Part shown: positions 44,400 to 53,019 of the stretch, one piece after another
Position numbering within the stretch: the stretch's first letter is position 1
How the letters are laid out: each line of letters starts with the position of its first letter
NCBI GenBank assembly: GCA_964425105.1
Contig: CAYRLE010000003.1
Coordinates: forward strand, 1-64,000
Source of the DNA: S012-109 sp964425105
GTDB lineage: Bacteria > Pseudomonadota > Gammaproteobacteria > SZUA-140
Reading direction: 5' to 3'
Length of the DNA stretch: 64,000 nucleotides
Translations under genes and position numbers: made by a program
Notes under the pieces: generated by a model
Databases searched by the model: none
What the model saw: only the letters and a program-made list of their open reading frames with translations
What the model was told of the DNA's origin: nothing

Positions 44400-46051
44400 T
44401 CCAGCCGCGCCAGGCGCTGCGCCTGCTGAACATCAACCGCATCCTGGTGAAGCACGGTCTGGACGAGATCGTCTTCGCCACCCATCTCTTCCGCCCCTTC
44501 CGCTTCCTGCTCTACCTGCTGCCCTGGAACTGGTTCCGGCGCAGCCGCGCGCCGCGCGCGGTGCGCATCCGCCGCACCCTGGAGGAGCTGGGGCCCATCT
44601 TCGTCAAGTTCGGACAGATCCTCTCCACCCGCCGCGACCTGCTGCCGGACGACATCGCCGACGAACTGGCCAAGCTGCAGGACAGCGTCAACCCCTTCCC
44701 TGGGCACATCGCCCGCGCCATGGTGGAGAAGACCCTGGGACGGCCGGTGACGGAGATGTTCGCCGCCTTCGATGAGACCCCCATCGCCTCGGCCTCCATC
44801 GCCCAGGTGCACGCCGCGCGCCTGCTGGACGGCCGCGAGGTCATCGTCAAGGTGGTGCGCCCCGGCATCGAGGCAGTGATCAAGCGCGACGTGGGCCTGC
44901 TCTATATCCTTGCCGACCTGGCGGAACACTACTGGAAGGAAGGGCGCCGCCTGCGCCCCCGCGAGGTGATCGCCGAATACGAGAAGACCATCCTCGACGA
45001 GCTGGACCTGGTGCGCGAAGCGGCCAACGCCTCCCAGCTGCGCCGCAACTTCAGCGGCTCGGAGCTGCTCTACGTGCCCGAGGTCTACTGGCCCTACACG
45101 CACCGCACCATGATGGTGATGGAGCGCATCTCCGGCATCCCGGTGAGCGACATCGATGCCCTCAAGGCGGCGGGCATCGACCTCAAGCAGCTCTCGGAAC
45201 GGGGCGTGGAGATCTTCTTCACCCAGGTCTTCAGCCACAACTTCTTCCACGCCGACATGCACCCGGGCAACATCTTCGTCTCCCCCGAGGGCCAGTACAT
45301 CGCCGTGGACTTCGGCATCATGGGCACCCTGAGCCCCGAGGATCAGCGCTACCTGGCGGAAAACTTCCTGGCCTTCTTCAACCGCGACTACCACCGCGTG
45401 GCGGAACTCCACATCCAGTCGGGCTGGGTGCCGACCGGCACCCGCATCGACGAATTCGAGTCCGCCATCCGCAGCGTCTGCGAACCCATTTTCGAGCGCC
45501 CGTTGAAGGACATCTCCTTCGGGCGCCTGCTGCTGCGCCTGTTCCAGACGGCGCGCCGTTTCAACATGGAAGTGCAGCCCCAGCTCATGCTGCTGCAGAA
45601 GACCCTGCTCAACATCGAGGGCCTGGGGCGCCAGCTCTATCCCGACCTGGATCTGTGGCAGACCGCCAAGCCCTTCCTGGAACGCTGGATGCAGGACCAC
45701 ATCGGCCCCAAGGCCTTCCTCAAGACCCTGCGCCGCACCAGCCCCGAGGTCCTGGAGAAACTGCCCCAACTGCCGCTGCTCATCAACGACGTCCTGGAAC
45801 AAATGCAGCAGGGCCGCCTTGCCGTGGACATCAACCCCCAAGAACTGGCCGACATCCGCCGCGAAATCGCCCGCGGCCAACGGCGCAGCTACGGCGCCAT
45901 CGTCGGCGCCGCCCTGCTGGTGAGCGCCGCCATCACCGCCGGCATGGGCGAACAGGCCGGCGCCATGGTCGGCAAGCTACCCCTGCTGAGCTGGATCCTG
46001 GCAGGTATTGCCCTGGTAACCCTCTACAATGCCCGCCCCGGGGGGCGCTGA
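44396..46051 (+). CDS. ubiB: Ubiquinone biosynthesis protein UbiB
   Basis: A 551-residue atypical ABC1/ADCK-family ATPase needed for ubiquinone synthesis. The KxGQ motif is in FVKFGQILSTRRDLLP, the Ala-rich loop is PIASASIAQVHAARL, the catalytic-loop region is HNFFHADMHPGNIF and the metal-binding Asp is in IAVDFGIMG. Two hydrophobic helices at the C terminus anchor it in the membrane. Start is GTG 44396, overlapping the ubiJ stop. The REPIN-like element begins 9 bp after its stop. Confidence 0.97.
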   Translation: MIQPRQALRLLNINRILVKHGLDEIVFATHLFRPFRFLLYLLPWNWFRRSRAPRAVRIRRTLEELGPIFVKFGQILSTRRDLLPDDIADELAKLQDSVNPFPGHIARAMVEKTLGRPVTEMFAAFDETPIASASIAQVHAARLLDGREVIVKVVRPGIEAVIKRDVGLLYILADLAEHYWKEGRRLRPREVIAEYEKTILDELDLVREAANASQLRRNFSGSELLYVPEVYWPYTHRTMMVMERISGIPVSDIDALKAAGIDLKQLSERGVEIFFTQVFSHNFFHADMHPGNIFVSPEGQYIAVDFGIMGTLSPEDQRYLAENFLAFFNRDYHRVAELHIQSGWVPTGTRIDEFESAIRSVCEPIFERPLKDISFGRLLLRLFQTARRFNMEVQPQLMLLQKTLLNIEGLGRQLYPDLDLWQTAKPFLERWMQDHIGPKAFLKTLRRTSPEVLEKLPQLPLLINDVLEQMQQGRLAVDINPQELADIRREIARGQRRSYGAIVGAALLVSAAITAGMGEQAGAMVGKLPLLSWILAGIALVTLYNARPGGR

Positions 46052-46060
46052 CCCCCTTTT

Positions 46061-46140
46061 TGAATTCGGGGGACAGTATACTTAATTCCATCTCTCTACC
46101 GCCGTGCGTCATAAAATAGATACACTGTCCCCCGAATTCA
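46061..46140. repeat. REPIN-like inverted pair of a 20-bp REP sequence
   Basis: TGAATTCGGGGGACAGTATA at 46061-46080 and its inverted copy at 46121-46140 differ at one base. The 40-bp spacer is AT-richer than the surroundings. Paired REP sequences of this GGGGACAG type are known to be moved by RAYT (TnpA-REP) transposases; no such gene is in the window. The right end supplies the TGA stop of the DJ-1 family gene. Confidence 0.8.
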
Positions 46141-46689
46141 GCGCATCAGCGCGGCTTCTACGTCATCGCGTACGCCACGCCCCGCCAAGCACTCGATGAG
46201 GGTCAGGGCGAAATCCATGGCGGTGCCCGGGCCGCGCGAGGTGATCACCGTGCCGTCCACGATTACGGCCTCATTCACCACTGTGACATCCGCTAGATCC
46301 ATGGCCTCCAGCACGCCGGGATAGCCGGTGGCGCGGTGCCCGGCGAGCAGGCCGGCATGGGCCAGCACCTTGGGGGCGGCGCAGATGGCCGCCGTGTAGC
46401 GGCCCGCCGCTGCCATTTGTTTGAGCAGGTCCTGGATGCGGGGATCCTGGTCCAGATGGTCGGCGCCCGGCAGGCCGCCGGGCAGCACCACCATGTCGTA
46501 GTCGCCTTCCAGGGCGGCATCCAGTGTACAGTCCGGCAGCAGCACGGTGCCGCGGCTGGCGCGCACCGGTTCCCCGTCCAGGCCTGCCGTCACCACCTCG
46601 ATAGCGGCGCGGCGCAACAAGTCGATCACCGTCACTGCCTCCAGTTCCTCGCAGCCTTGGGCGAGGGGCACCAATACCTTTGCAGTCAT
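46138..46689 (-). CDS. DJ-1/PfpI family protein (YajL-like)
   Basis: A 183-residue DJ-1 superfamily protein. The nucleophile C103 lies in AAICAAPKVLAHAG and the partner Glu in GCEELEAVTVIDLLRRA near 12-28, as in YajL/DJ-1. Family roles are covalent-adduct (glyoxal) repair or chaperone; which applies here is open. The ATG at 46689 is used, with GGGAGGAAA upstream. Its TGA stop is part of the REPIN-like repeat, so the last residue or so may have been set by that insertion. Confidence 0.93.
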   Translation of the reverse strand: MTAKVLVPLAQGCEELEAVTVIDLLRRAAIEVVTAGLDGEPVRASRGTVLLPDCTLDAALEGDYDMVVLPGGLPGADHLDQDPRIQDLLKQMAAAGRYTAAICAAPKVLAHAGLLAGHRATGYPGVLEAMDLADVTVVNEAVIVDGTVITSRGPGTAMDFALTLIECLAGRGVRDDVEAALMR

Positions 46690-46783
46690 GAGCGTTTCCT
46701 CCCTTGTCGAGATACAACCATGACCGCCATCATGGCAAAAATTAGAGGGCGGGGGAATCTCTGAATTGCGCACCGACAACAAT

Positions 46784-46806
46784 CCTGGTGGGCGGTGCCC
46801 ACCAGG
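46784..46806. repeat. GGTGGGC palindrome, copy 3
   Basis: CCTGGTGGGC and GCCCACCAGG form a perfect 10-bp stem around GGT, the best copy of this palindrome. It is 95 bp upstream of the DJ-1 family gene. Confidence 0.65.
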
Positions 46807-46820
46807 ACTTCCGTTTGTTC

Positions 46821-46882
46821 GTGAGGTGTGAGGTGTGATCGCGACACAATCCCCGCCTCACACCTCACGCCTTACTCCTCAC
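46821..46882. repeat. Heptamer inverted repeat, GTGAGGY type (site 11)
   Basis: The left arm 46821-46841 has GTGAGGT twice then GTGATCG. The right arm 46855-46882 is the complement of GTGAGGA, GTAAGGC, GTGAGGT, GTGAGGC. It lies between two GGTGGGC palindromes in the 267-bp gap between the YibQ-type gene and the DJ-1 gene. Confidence 0.82.
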
Positions 46883-46904
46883 AAAAAATAACCTCACCAT
46901 TTCT

Positions 46905-46920
46905 GGTGGGCGGTGCCCAC
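46905..46920. repeat. GGTGGGC palindrome, copy 4
   Basis: An 18-bp direct repeat of copy 3 (CTGGTGGGC, GGT, GCCCAC), 118 bp away, on the other side of heptamer site 11. Confidence 0.6.
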
Positions 46921-46956
46921 GCGGAACTGAATAATCACGGGAGCGGAGAATGTGGG

Positions 46957-47784
46957 CTAGTTTTCCGCCTGTTGCGCCAGGGGGTCGGCAGGGCGTTTGG
47001 CCAGCAGGGGCGGGCGCTGGTGGGGTTCGTAGTGCTGGGCGCGCAGCAGCAGGCGCGAGACCGGCAGGACGTCGATGCCTTCGGCCTTGAGAAGAGGCAG
47101 GGCCTGCTCCAGAAAGGCCAGGGTCTCGACATGGGGATGGCCAATGGCCAGGGCCACGCCCTGGCGCCGCGCCAGGGTGAGCAGGCGCCGGAACTGGTAG
47201 GCGATGGCGGCGGGATCGCGGTCGTGGTCCAGGAACACCTGGCGGCGCAGACTGGGGATGTGGTATTCCACGGCCACGTCCCGGGCCAAGCTGTATTTGC
47301 TGGTGTGGCTGTCTATGAAGTAGAGGGGACGATGGCGGGCGATTTCCTCCATCAGCCAGCGCATGGGCAGTTCCTGCTGGGTCAGCAGGCTGCCCATGTG
47401 ATTGTTGATGCCCTGCACATGGGGCACGCTGGCCAGGTCCTCCAGGACCACGCGCACGAAATCCCGGCGTTTCATCCCCGGCCTGAGGCCGCCCTCGCCC
47501 ATGGGGCGGTGGTCCAGGGCCTCCATGGGGAGATGCATCATCACCTCCTTGCGGCGGTTGTGAACCAGGGTCGCCAGCGGCTTGGCATAGGGGGTGTGGG
47601 GCAGAAAGGAATAGGTCAGTTGCGCCGGCAGCATCACGGCGCGCACCCCAGCGCCCAGCTGCTGACCCAGGTCGTCGATGATGATGGCGATGGCGGGGCG
47701 CTGCGGCTGCCCTGCCTCCGCAGCGACTACGGCCTGAACGGTGACCAGCAGCACCGCGAAAACGGCCATCAGAGAGCGCAGCAT
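46957..47784 (-). CDS. Divergent polysaccharide deacetylase family protein (YibQ-type)
   Basis: A 275-residue exported protein. A signal peptide (1-22, ending VVAAEA) precedes the divergent NodB-like fold: AIAIIIDDLGQ, MHLPMEALDHRPMG, INNHMGSLLT, YFIDSHTS, and VALAIGHPH. These are the signatures of the YibQ family, found next to envC/gpmI/ctpA in gammaproteobacteria. It may act on envelope glycans; activity is not proven. The ATG at 47784 is preferred over an adjacent TTG. The 137-bp gap to ctpA holds an A/T-rich tract of repeated TTGTTCTTTA (about 47792-47815) and one GGACTGA unit near 47874-47883. Confidence 0.88.
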   Translation of the reverse strand: MLRSLMAVFAVLLVTVQAVVAAEAGQPQRPAIAIIIDDLGQQLGAGVRAVMLPAQLTYSFLPHTPYAKPLATLVHNRRKEVMMHLPMEALDHRPMGEGGLRPGMKRRDFVRVVLEDLASVPHVQGINNHMGSLLTQQELPMRWLMEEIARHRPLYFIDSHTSKYSLARDVAVEYHIPSLRRQVFLDHDRDPAAIAYQFRRLLTLARRQGVALAIGHPHVETLAFLEQALPLLKAEGIDVLPVSRLLLRAQHYEPHQRPPLLAKRPADPLAQQAEN

Positions 47785-47921
47785 CAAGTCCTTGTTCTTT
47801 ATTGTTCTTTATTATTCGTTGTTGGCTGATGGATCATGCCTGTCCCTGCACAGAGGGCCGCAAGGCGCAACCCTCAGTCCTCACAGAGACTATCCTCCCC
47901 CGGCGCCGTGATCAACAGCGC

Positions 47922-49247
47922 TCACTGTTTGAGGATATACAATCCCTTGAGCAGGTTGAGGGCCTCAAACAACTGATAGTCTTCTTTCAGCAGCTTGCTG
48001 ACGGAATCCTCCTTGTCCTCTGCGGCGCTGTCCTCGGCCGCGGTGGCGTCTTCAGCGGCCTTGCCGTTTTCCAGATGACGCGACAAATCGGCCTCCGTGA
48101 CCGGCTCAAAGCCGTTGTTCTCCACCACCGATACCTGAACCTTGGCCAGTTTGATATCGGGCACGATGCCCTCCGCCTGGATGGAGCGCCCGGAAGGCGT
48201 GTAGTAGCGCGCGGTGGTGAGCTTCAAGGCCGTGCCATCCTTCATGGGCAGCACGGTCTGCACCGAACCCTTGCCGAAGGACTTGCTGCCCATGATGATG
48301 GCGCGGTGGTGATCCTGCAGGGCACCGGCCACGATCTCCGAGGCCGAGGCGGAACCCACGTTGATGAGCACCACGATGGGGGCGTCGTGCAGCACATCGC
48401 CCGGTGTCGCCTTGAAGCGCACCTCGGAATCCGGGGCGCGGCCCTCGGTATAGACGATCAGGCCCTGCTCGATGAAGGCATCCGCCACGTCCACGGCGGC
48501 ACTGAGCACGCCACCCGGGTTGTTGCGCAGATCCAGCACCAGGCCCTCCAGTTCGTCCCCGCTCTCCTTCTTCAACTTGGCAATGGCATCCAGCAGGTTG
48601 TCGGCGCTGTTGGACTGGAACTGGGTGATGCGCACATAGCCGAATCCGGGCGCCAGCAGGCGGTGCTTGACGCTGGTCACCTTGATGACGGCGCGCGTGA
48701 TGGTGACCTTGAAGGGCGCATCCATGCCTTCGCGCACGATGGTGAGGGTGATATCGGTGCCCGGTTCGCCGCGCATGATGTTCACGGCCTCGCGCAGGGA
48801 CAGGCCCTTCACCGGGGTATCGTCGAGGCGGATGATGAGATCGCCGGCGGCGATGCCGGCGCGCTGCGCCGGGGTATCGTCAATGGGGGCGATGACCTTG
48901 ACGAAGCCATCCTCCATGCCCACCTCGATGCCCAGGCCACCGAATTGACCGGTGGTGCCCACCTGCAACTCCTTGTAGGCCTCCTCGTCCAGATAGGCGG
49001 AATGGGGGTCCAGCCCCGCCAGCATGCCACGGATGGCGTTTTCCAGCAGTTCCTTGTCCTCCACCGGCTCCACGTAGTTGGCCTTGATGTTGGCAAAGAC
49101 ATCGGTGAAGGTGCGCAGTTCCTTCAACGGCAGGGGGCCGATCTCAATGTGATCGCGCTCGGCAAACACGCTGCGGCCTATGGTCAGCGAGACACCCAGG
49201 ATCAGGCCCAGGCTCAAAAGCAGGAAATTCCGTGTCGTTGAATTCAT
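47922..49247 (-). CDS. ctpA: S41 family C-terminal processing peptidase (CtpA)
   Basis: A 441-residue exported serine protease. A signal or anchor segment (about 7-28) is followed by a PDZ domain near 90-175 (GGLGIEVGMEDGFVKVIAPIDDTPA) and the S41 core with catalytic S301 in GSASASE and K326 in FGKGSVQ, 25 residues apart as in the Prc/CtpA dyad. The C-terminal tail is rich in Ala/Glu/Asp. ATG 49247 has GGAG upstream. It lies in the gpmI-envC-ctpA order with EnvC 93 bp upstream. Confidence 0.95.
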   Translation of the reverse strand: MNSTTRNFLLLSLGLILGVSLTIGRSVFAERDHIEIGPLPLKELRTFTDVFANIKANYVEPVEDKELLENAIRGMLAGLDPHSAYLDEEAYKELQVGTTGQFGGLGIEVGMEDGFVKVIAPIDDTPAQRAGIAAGDLIIRLDDTPVKGLSLREAVNIMRGEPGTDITLTIVREGMDAPFKVTITRAVIKVTSVKHRLLAPGFGYVRITQFQSNSADNLLDAIAKLKKESGDELEGLVLDLRNNPGGVLSAAVDVADAFIEQGLIVYTEGRAPDSEVRFKATPGDVLHDAPIVVLINVGSASASEIVAGALQDHHRAIIMGSKSFGKGSVQTVLPMKDGTALKLTTARYYTPSGRSIQAEGIVPDIKLAKVQVSVVENNGFEPVTEADLSRHLENGKAAEDATAAEDSAAEDKEDSVSKLLKEDYQLFEALNLLKGLYILKQ

Positions 49248-49340
49248 AGAAACTCCATTCAACCGGCTAACAACCGGTAATACATTGAAAATTACGGCTA
49301 CTTTAACAGAAACATGCCGCTCATTTGAATAGCACCCGTC

Positions 49341-50504
49341 TCACTCCCGCCGGCACCAGCGCAGCGGGTCGGTGGGCCGGCCGTTGTGGCGGATCTCAAA
49401 ATAGAGGCCGGTCCGGGAACGGCCGCCGCTGTTGCCCACCGTGGCGATGATCTCGCCAGCCGCCACCCACTCGCCGACACTTTTGTAGAGGCTCTGATTG
49501 TGGGCATAGAGGCTCATGTAGCCATTGCCGTGATCGATGATGATCAGCAGGCCGAAGCCGCGCAGCCAGTCGGCGAAGGCCACCCGGCCATGATGGATGC
49601 TGCGCACCGGCGCGCCCTCTGCGGCACGGATCATCACCCCCTGCCACTTCAGCTTGCTGTCGCGGAAGCGACGCTCGCCGTAATGGGCGCTGATGCGCCC
49701 CTTGGTCGGCCAGCCCAACTGTCCCTTGAGCGCCGCAAAGGGCTGGACATCACCCTTTTCGGGAGGTATATCGGACAAAGCTTCCTGAAGCTGATTCAGC
49801 AAGCGCGCCAGGCGGCGCTCATCCTGGATATACTGTTCCAGGCGCTGTTCCTTGGTGCGGATCTCCGCCTCCAGGCTGGCCAGCACCTGGCGCCGCTGCT
49901 GCACATGAGACTGCTTGTCCGCCATTTGCCGCTGCTGCCGTTCAGAAAGGGCCGACAGGCGCCGTGACTCGCGCCCGATGCGTTCTTCCAAGGCGGACAG
50001 TTCGTCCAGACTGCCCTGGATGGCGCCGATCTGATGCGCGCGGGCCCGGTTGAAATAGTCGTAATAGGTCAGGGCGCGGCCAATGACCGCCGGGTCCTGC
50101 TGATTGAGGATGATTTTCAACTCCCCCTGGCGCCCCATGGCATAGGCCGCCAGCACCTGACGGCGCAGTGCCTCCTTCTGCCGGGAAAGATTGTGCCGCA
50201 GGGCACTGCGCCGCTTGCGCAGGGCCAGCAGTGCCTGGCGCTGCTTGGCCAGTTCCTGGCGGGTATTGCGCAGCGCCCGGCTCAGCCTGCCGAGCTCCTT
50301 CTCCACCTGCTGCAACTGGCGGCGCAGCAGCTGCTGCTGGCCACGGCTGTCATTGAGAACACTGCGCAGCGCCTGGATCTGCTGGCGCAAGCGTTCCAGC
50401 CTGGCGGCCTTGTCGTCCCCCCCTGGCCAGGCAGCCGTGAACGGCAGGCAGACCAGCAATACCAGCAGGCACCAGCGACGACAAGGTGAATGTGCAGATG
50501 GCAT
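49341..50504 (-). CDS. envC: Murein hydrolase activator EnvC
   Basis: A 387-residue periplasmic protein. A signal peptide (about 10-25) is followed by a long coiled coil (about 30-240) and a LytM (M23) domain (about 270-387). The LytM active site is degenerate: the first His and the Asp of the HxxxD motif are replaced (LKWQGVMI), while LYAHNQSLY keeps one His. This is the pattern of EnvC, which activates amidases AmiA/B at division rather than cutting peptidoglycan itself. Confidence 0.95.
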   Translation of the reverse strand: MPSAHSPCRRWCLLVLLVCLPFTAAWPGGDDKAARLERLRQQIQALRSVLNDSRGQQQLLRRQLQQVEKELGRLSRALRNTRQELAKQRQALLALRKRRSALRHNLSRQKEALRRQVLAAYAMGRQGELKIILNQQDPAVIGRALTYYDYFNRARAHQIGAIQGSLDELSALEERIGRESRRLSALSERQQRQMADKQSHVQQRRQVLASLEAEIRTKEQRLEQYIQDERRLARLLNQLQEALSDIPPEKGDVQPFAALKGQLGWPTKGRISAHYGERRFRDSKLKWQGVMIRAAEGAPVRSIHHGRVAFADWLRGFGLLIIIDHGNGYMSLYAHNQSLYKSVGEWVAAGEIIATVGNSGGRSRTGLYFEIRHNGRPTDPLRWCRRE

Positions 50505-50553
50505 GTGCAGGAGATTACCACAGCCTGCAGCACAGCAGGAGCATGTTCATGGC

Positions 50554-50619
50554 GGGTGATGCGTGATGGGAAACCATTTCCCTTCCCTTGCGCATCACGC
50601 ATCACCCACTACTCATCAC
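50554..50619. repeat. Heptamer inverted repeat, GCGTGAT type (site 12)
   Basis: The left arm 50554-50570 is GGGTGAT, GCGTGAT, GGG. The right arm 50591-50619 is the complement of TGAT, GAGTAGT, GGGTGAT, GCGTGAT, GCG. It lies between gpmI and envC; the right arm ends 5 bp from the gpmI stop. Confidence 0.88.
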
Positions 50620-50623
50620 AAAT

Positions 50624-52183
50624 TCACAACAAACTAATCAACGAGTGCCCTTCCATCTCCGGCGGTGTATCCAGGCCCAACAGATAGAGCATGGTGGGCG
50701 CCACATCGGACAGCGCGCCGCTGTCGGCCATGCGCGCCGGCCGGCCGATATAGACGAAGGGCACGGGGTTGGCGGTGTGCGCAGTCTGGGGCTTGCCCGT
50801 CTCGCGGTCGCACATCTGTTCGGCATTGCCATGGTCGGCGGTGATCAGCAGTTCGCCACCGGCCTCCCGCACCGCCTTGCAGACCCGTCCCAGGCAACTA
50901 TCGATCACCTCGATGGCCTGTACCGCAGCCTCCATCTTGCCGCTGTGCCCCACCATGTCCGGGTTGGCATAGTTGCAGATGACCACGTCGAAACGGCCCG
51001 AGGCAACGGCATCCACCAGCCTGTCGGTCACCTCCCGGGCATTCATCTCCGGCTTGAGGTCATAGGTGGCCACCTTGGGGGAAGGCACCAGGATACGCTC
51101 CTCGCCCGGGAAGGGGGTCTCTTCTCCGCCATTGAAGAAAAAGGTCACATGGGCGTATTTCTCCGTCTCGGCGATACGCAGCTGATGCAGGCCGTGGCGG
51201 GCGATGTATTCGCCAAATACGTTGTTCAGCTTGACAGCGGGGAAGGCCACGGGAATGGCGAAATCCTTGCTGTATTCGGTGAGGCTCACGAAGGCCGCGA
51301 GGCGCGGTCGCCGCCCGCGCTCGAAGCCCGTAAACTCGTCCTCGATAAAGGCGCGGGTCAACTGGCGGGCGCGGTCGGCGCGGAAGTTCATGAACACCAC
51401 CACGTCGCCATCGGCCATGGCCACTGGCGCCCCACCCGGCGGCACGATAGCCGTGGGCTTGACGAATTCATCGGTCTCGCCGCGTTGGTAGGCCGCCTCC
51501 AACCCCGCCAGTGCATTCTCTGCCTGATACGCGGCCTGGCCATGGGCCAGGAGTTCGTAAGCGATCTGGGTGCGCTCCCAGCGCTGGTCGCGGTCCATGG
51601 CATAGTAACGCCCCACCAGAGAGGCGATGCGCCCCTGGCCCAAAGAGGCCAGCAGGGCCTCCATGGCGCGCAGGGACTCGGCGGCGCTCTGCGGCGGGGT
51701 ATCGCGGCCATCCAGAAAGGCGTGCACATAGACCCGTGCCCCGCGCTGCGCCGCCAGGCGCACCATGGCCTTGATCTGCTCTTCGTGACTGTGCACACCA
51801 CCCGGCGACAACAGTCCCATGACATGGACGGCGCGGTCCGTGGCCACGGCCTTGTCCACCGCCTCCAGCAGCACCGGGTTGCGCTGGAACTCGTCATCGG
51901 CGATGGCCTTCTCGATACGGGTGTACTCCTGATAGACCACCCGTCCGGCACCCAGGTTGAGATGGCCCACCTCGGAATTGCCCATCTGGCCGTGGGGCAG
52001 ACCCACATTCTGTCCCGAGCCCTGGATCAGGGTATGGGGATGGCGTGCCCAGAATTCATCCCAGTGGGGAGTGCGGGCCGCCAGGATGGCATTGCAGCGG
52101 GGATCTTCATCGTAGCCCCAGCCGTCAAGCACGAGGAGCACCAGTGGCCGGATGGCGGGGATCTTTTTTTGCTTGTGATTCAT
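50624..52183 (-). CDS. gpmI: 2,3-bisphosphoglycerate-independent phosphoglycerate mutase
   Basis: A 519-residue Mn-dependent phosphoglycerate mutase of glycolysis. The first metal-binding Asp is in LVLLVLDGWGY (D20), the phospho-Ser is S70 in HGQMGNSEVGHLNLGAG, and later metal ligands lie in NYANPDMVGHSG and TADHGNAE. ATG 52183 is used; a longer frame to 52267 lacks a site. It starts the minus-strand gpmI-envC-ctpA-yibQ group and diverges from yibN, as in E. coli. Confidence 0.97.
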   Translation of the reverse strand: MNHKQKKIPAIRPLVLLVLDGWGYDEDPRCNAILAARTPHWDEFWARHPHTLIQGSGQNVGLPHGQMGNSEVGHLNLGAGRVVYQEYTRIEKAIADDEFQRNPVLLEAVDKAVATDRAVHVMGLLSPGGVHSHEEQIKAMVRLAAQRGARVYVHAFLDGRDTPPQSAAESLRAMEALLASLGQGRIASLVGRYYAMDRDQRWERTQIAYELLAHGQAAYQAENALAGLEAAYQRGETDEFVKPTAIVPPGGAPVAMADGDVVVFMNFRADRARQLTRAFIEDEFTGFERGRRPRLAAFVSLTEYSKDFAIPVAFPAVKLNNVFGEYIARHGLHQLRIAETEKYAHVTFFFNGGEETPFPGEERILVPSPKVATYDLKPEMNAREVTDRLVDAVASGRFDVVICNYANPDMVGHSGKMEAAVQAIEVIDSCLGRVCKAVREAGGELLITADHGNAEQMCDRETGKPQTAHTANPVPFVYIGRPARMADSGALSDVAPTMLYLLGLDTPPEMEGHSLISLL

Positions 52184-52439
52184 TCGTGTTTCCTGAATTT
52201 CTTGTACCACGGCCCACAGAAAGTCTGCAGTCACTGCGGGCAGGAATGATAATCCTTTCCGGAACAAAAGTATAACGAGGACAAGGAGTGAGGAGGGGAG
52301 GATGCCAAGCTGTTATATTCTCTTGGATTGCCTCCCCCCCGCTGACGCCCTGCGGATCCTCGCAAAGGCTGGTTTTTTTCCGGCAGATCCCATAAGCTGT
52401 GCGCCTTGCGCCATCCTGGCGCCCCCCCAGTGACTCCAG

Positions 52440-52455
52440 GCGGGCAATTGCCCGC
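52440..52455. promoter_or_regulatory. 16-bp perfect palindrome upstream of the rhodanese gene
   Basis: GCGGGCAATTGCCCGC lies 25 bp upstream of the yibN start in the 296-bp gap shared with gpmI. It could be an operator or a leader hairpin. The rest of the gap holds T-rich patches (near 52367-52380) and no gene. Confidence 0.4.
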
Positions 52456-52479
52456 ACATCCCCAAGGGAACGACTCGGT

Positions 52480-52926
52480 ATGGAACAAATCGGCGCATTC
52501 ATTCTCAATCACTGGCTGCTGTTTCTGGCGCTTCTGGTGGTGCTCAGCTTCCTGCTCATGAACGCGGCCCGCAGCCGGCTGTTGGGTTTCCAGGAACTCA
52601 AGGCCGCCGAGGCCGTGCAGATGATGAATCACGATGAGCCCCTGTTGCTGGACACCCGCAGCACGGAGGAATTCGCCCAGGGCCACATCCTGGGCGCCCT
52701 GAACATCCCTCATGACCAGTTGCCGGAGCGCCTCGGAGAACTGGAATCCTGCTGCGCGCGCAAGATCATCGTCTACTGCCGCACCGGACAGCGCTCGGCC
52801 GTGGCCGCCGCCCAACTCAAGAAAGCGGGCTTCGAGGCCGTCTATAAGCTGAACGGCGGCGTCCTGGCATGGCAGGGTGCAAGTCTGCCCCTCACCGGCG
52901 CCACCCACCCCGACACGACAAGCTGA
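52480..52926 (+). CDS. yibN: Membrane-anchored rhodanese-like protein YibN
   Basis: A 148-residue protein with one N-terminal membrane helix (10-28) and a rhodanese domain (about 35-140) whose active-site loop is CRTGQRS with C100. It probably carries sulfane sulfur on the cytoplasmic face. The gpmI-yibN-secB-gpsA neighbourhood is the same as in E. coli. The start at 52480 is the only one that keeps the helix at the N terminus. Confidence 0.93.
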   Translation: MEQIGAFILNHWLLFLALLVVLSFLLMNAARSRLLGFQELKAAEAVQMMNHDEPLLLDTRSTEEFAQGHILGALNIPHDQLPERLGELESCCARKIIVYCRTGQRSAVAAAQLKKAGFEAVYKLNGGVLAWQGASLPLTGATHPDTTS

Positions 52927-53019
52927 GCTGATAGCAGCATCCATGCCCTCGACAGCAAGGGGGCAGCAGTGCGAGAATCATCGGCTGGATCATTCATCAA
53001 TCAATTCAGGTACCGCTTC

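Noticed and set aside
43579..44775. A 398-codon reading through the N gap
   Set aside because: It assumes the gap is real sequence of 100 bp. Collapsing the duplicated 55 bp gives UbiJ in one frame instead.
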